From Phoronis ovalis (taxonomy: Eukaryota > Phoronida > Phoronidae), in NCBI GenBank assembly GCA_028565635.1, contig JAOXYB010029055.1, forward strand, positions 1 to 15,118: a stretch of 15,118 nt of DNA. The letters are read 5' to 3'. This document shows, piece by piece, positions 15,022 through 15,118 of this stretch. The notes under the pieces are model-generated. The model was given only the letters and a program-made list of their open reading frames with translations, was not told the origin of the DNA and ran no database searches. Made by a program: the position numbers and the translations under genes. Each line of letters opens with the position of its first letter. Within the stretch, counting starts at the first letter, position 1.

Positions 15022-15118
15022 CCAGGGGGACAGTCAATATGAAACCCGGGGAGGGCACTTGGGTCAAATGGTGGGTCCACATGCGCGAACGAAAAATCGC
15101 GTGAAAAGGGTAGTCTTT
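15022..15118. repeat. GC-richer segment, probably the edge of a dispersed repeat
   Basis: Base composition shifts sharply from the AT-rich flank (CCCAGGGGGA, CCCGGGGAGGGCACTTG, GCGCGAACG). No open frame. It replaces the expected continuation of the paralogue, so it marks an insertion or recombination breakpoint. Its family cannot be named from this fragment. Confidence 0.4.

Overview
The window is AT-rich nuclear DNA of an animal, most likely an invertebrate and possibly an early-branching marine lineage. Every recognisable gene is split by GT-AG introns of roughly 80 to 750 bp. The families (UDP-galactose epimerase, a receptor guanylyl cyclase, an MS4A/CD20-like four-helix protein) are animal-type, and the non-coding DNA is full of small inverted-repeat elements and microsatellites. 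I cannot name the species. There are no operons, rRNA, tRNA or CRISPR arrays.

Layout. At the left edge is the 3' part of a UDP-glucose/UDP-galactose 4-epimerase gene on the + strand (exons 621-784, 1065-1179, 1585-1646). A decayed-looking upstream exon lies at the very edge. A 3 kb AT-rich convergent intergenic region follows, with a palindrome-rich foldback repeat at 3412-3797. From 10529 down to 4809 on the - strand lies a five-exon gene for a 1051-residue single-pass receptor. Its order is signal peptide, PstS-like (bacterial phosphate-binding, type II periplasmic-binding-protein) ectodomain, one membrane helix, kinase-homology domain, signalling helix, class III cyclase domain and acidic tail. 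Its introns carry two inverted-repeat elements, and one of these sits exactly on a splice donor. Next comes about 1 kb of intergenic DNA with degenerate repeats. At 12479-13444 (-) is a four-transmembrane MS4A/CD20-like protein gene with a 5' leader exon. Its 3' flank is duplicated at 14170-15021 together with a frameshifted fragment of its coding end, the remnant of a lost tandem paralogue. The right edge is a GC-richer, probably dispersed, repeat.

Most notable. The receptor joins a bacterial-type oxyanion-binding ectodomain to the intracellular chassis of animal receptor guanylyl cyclases, which usually carry an unrelated ANF-receptor ectodomain. The cyclase core has lost one metal-binding Asp, the transition-state Asn and the KGKG phosphate loop. 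It is therefore predicted to be a pseudocyclase or an obligate partner subunit, coupled to a pseudokinase. The ligand pocket keeps most PstS contacts but lacks both acidic residues. An 83-bp foldback element inserted at the exon 4 donor, with a 9-bp target duplication that copied the splice site, offers a direct view of how small transposons remodel introns.

The genes do not obviously act in one pathway. The epimerase is sugar-nucleotide metabolism, the receptor is signalling, and the MS4A-like protein is membrane organisation.
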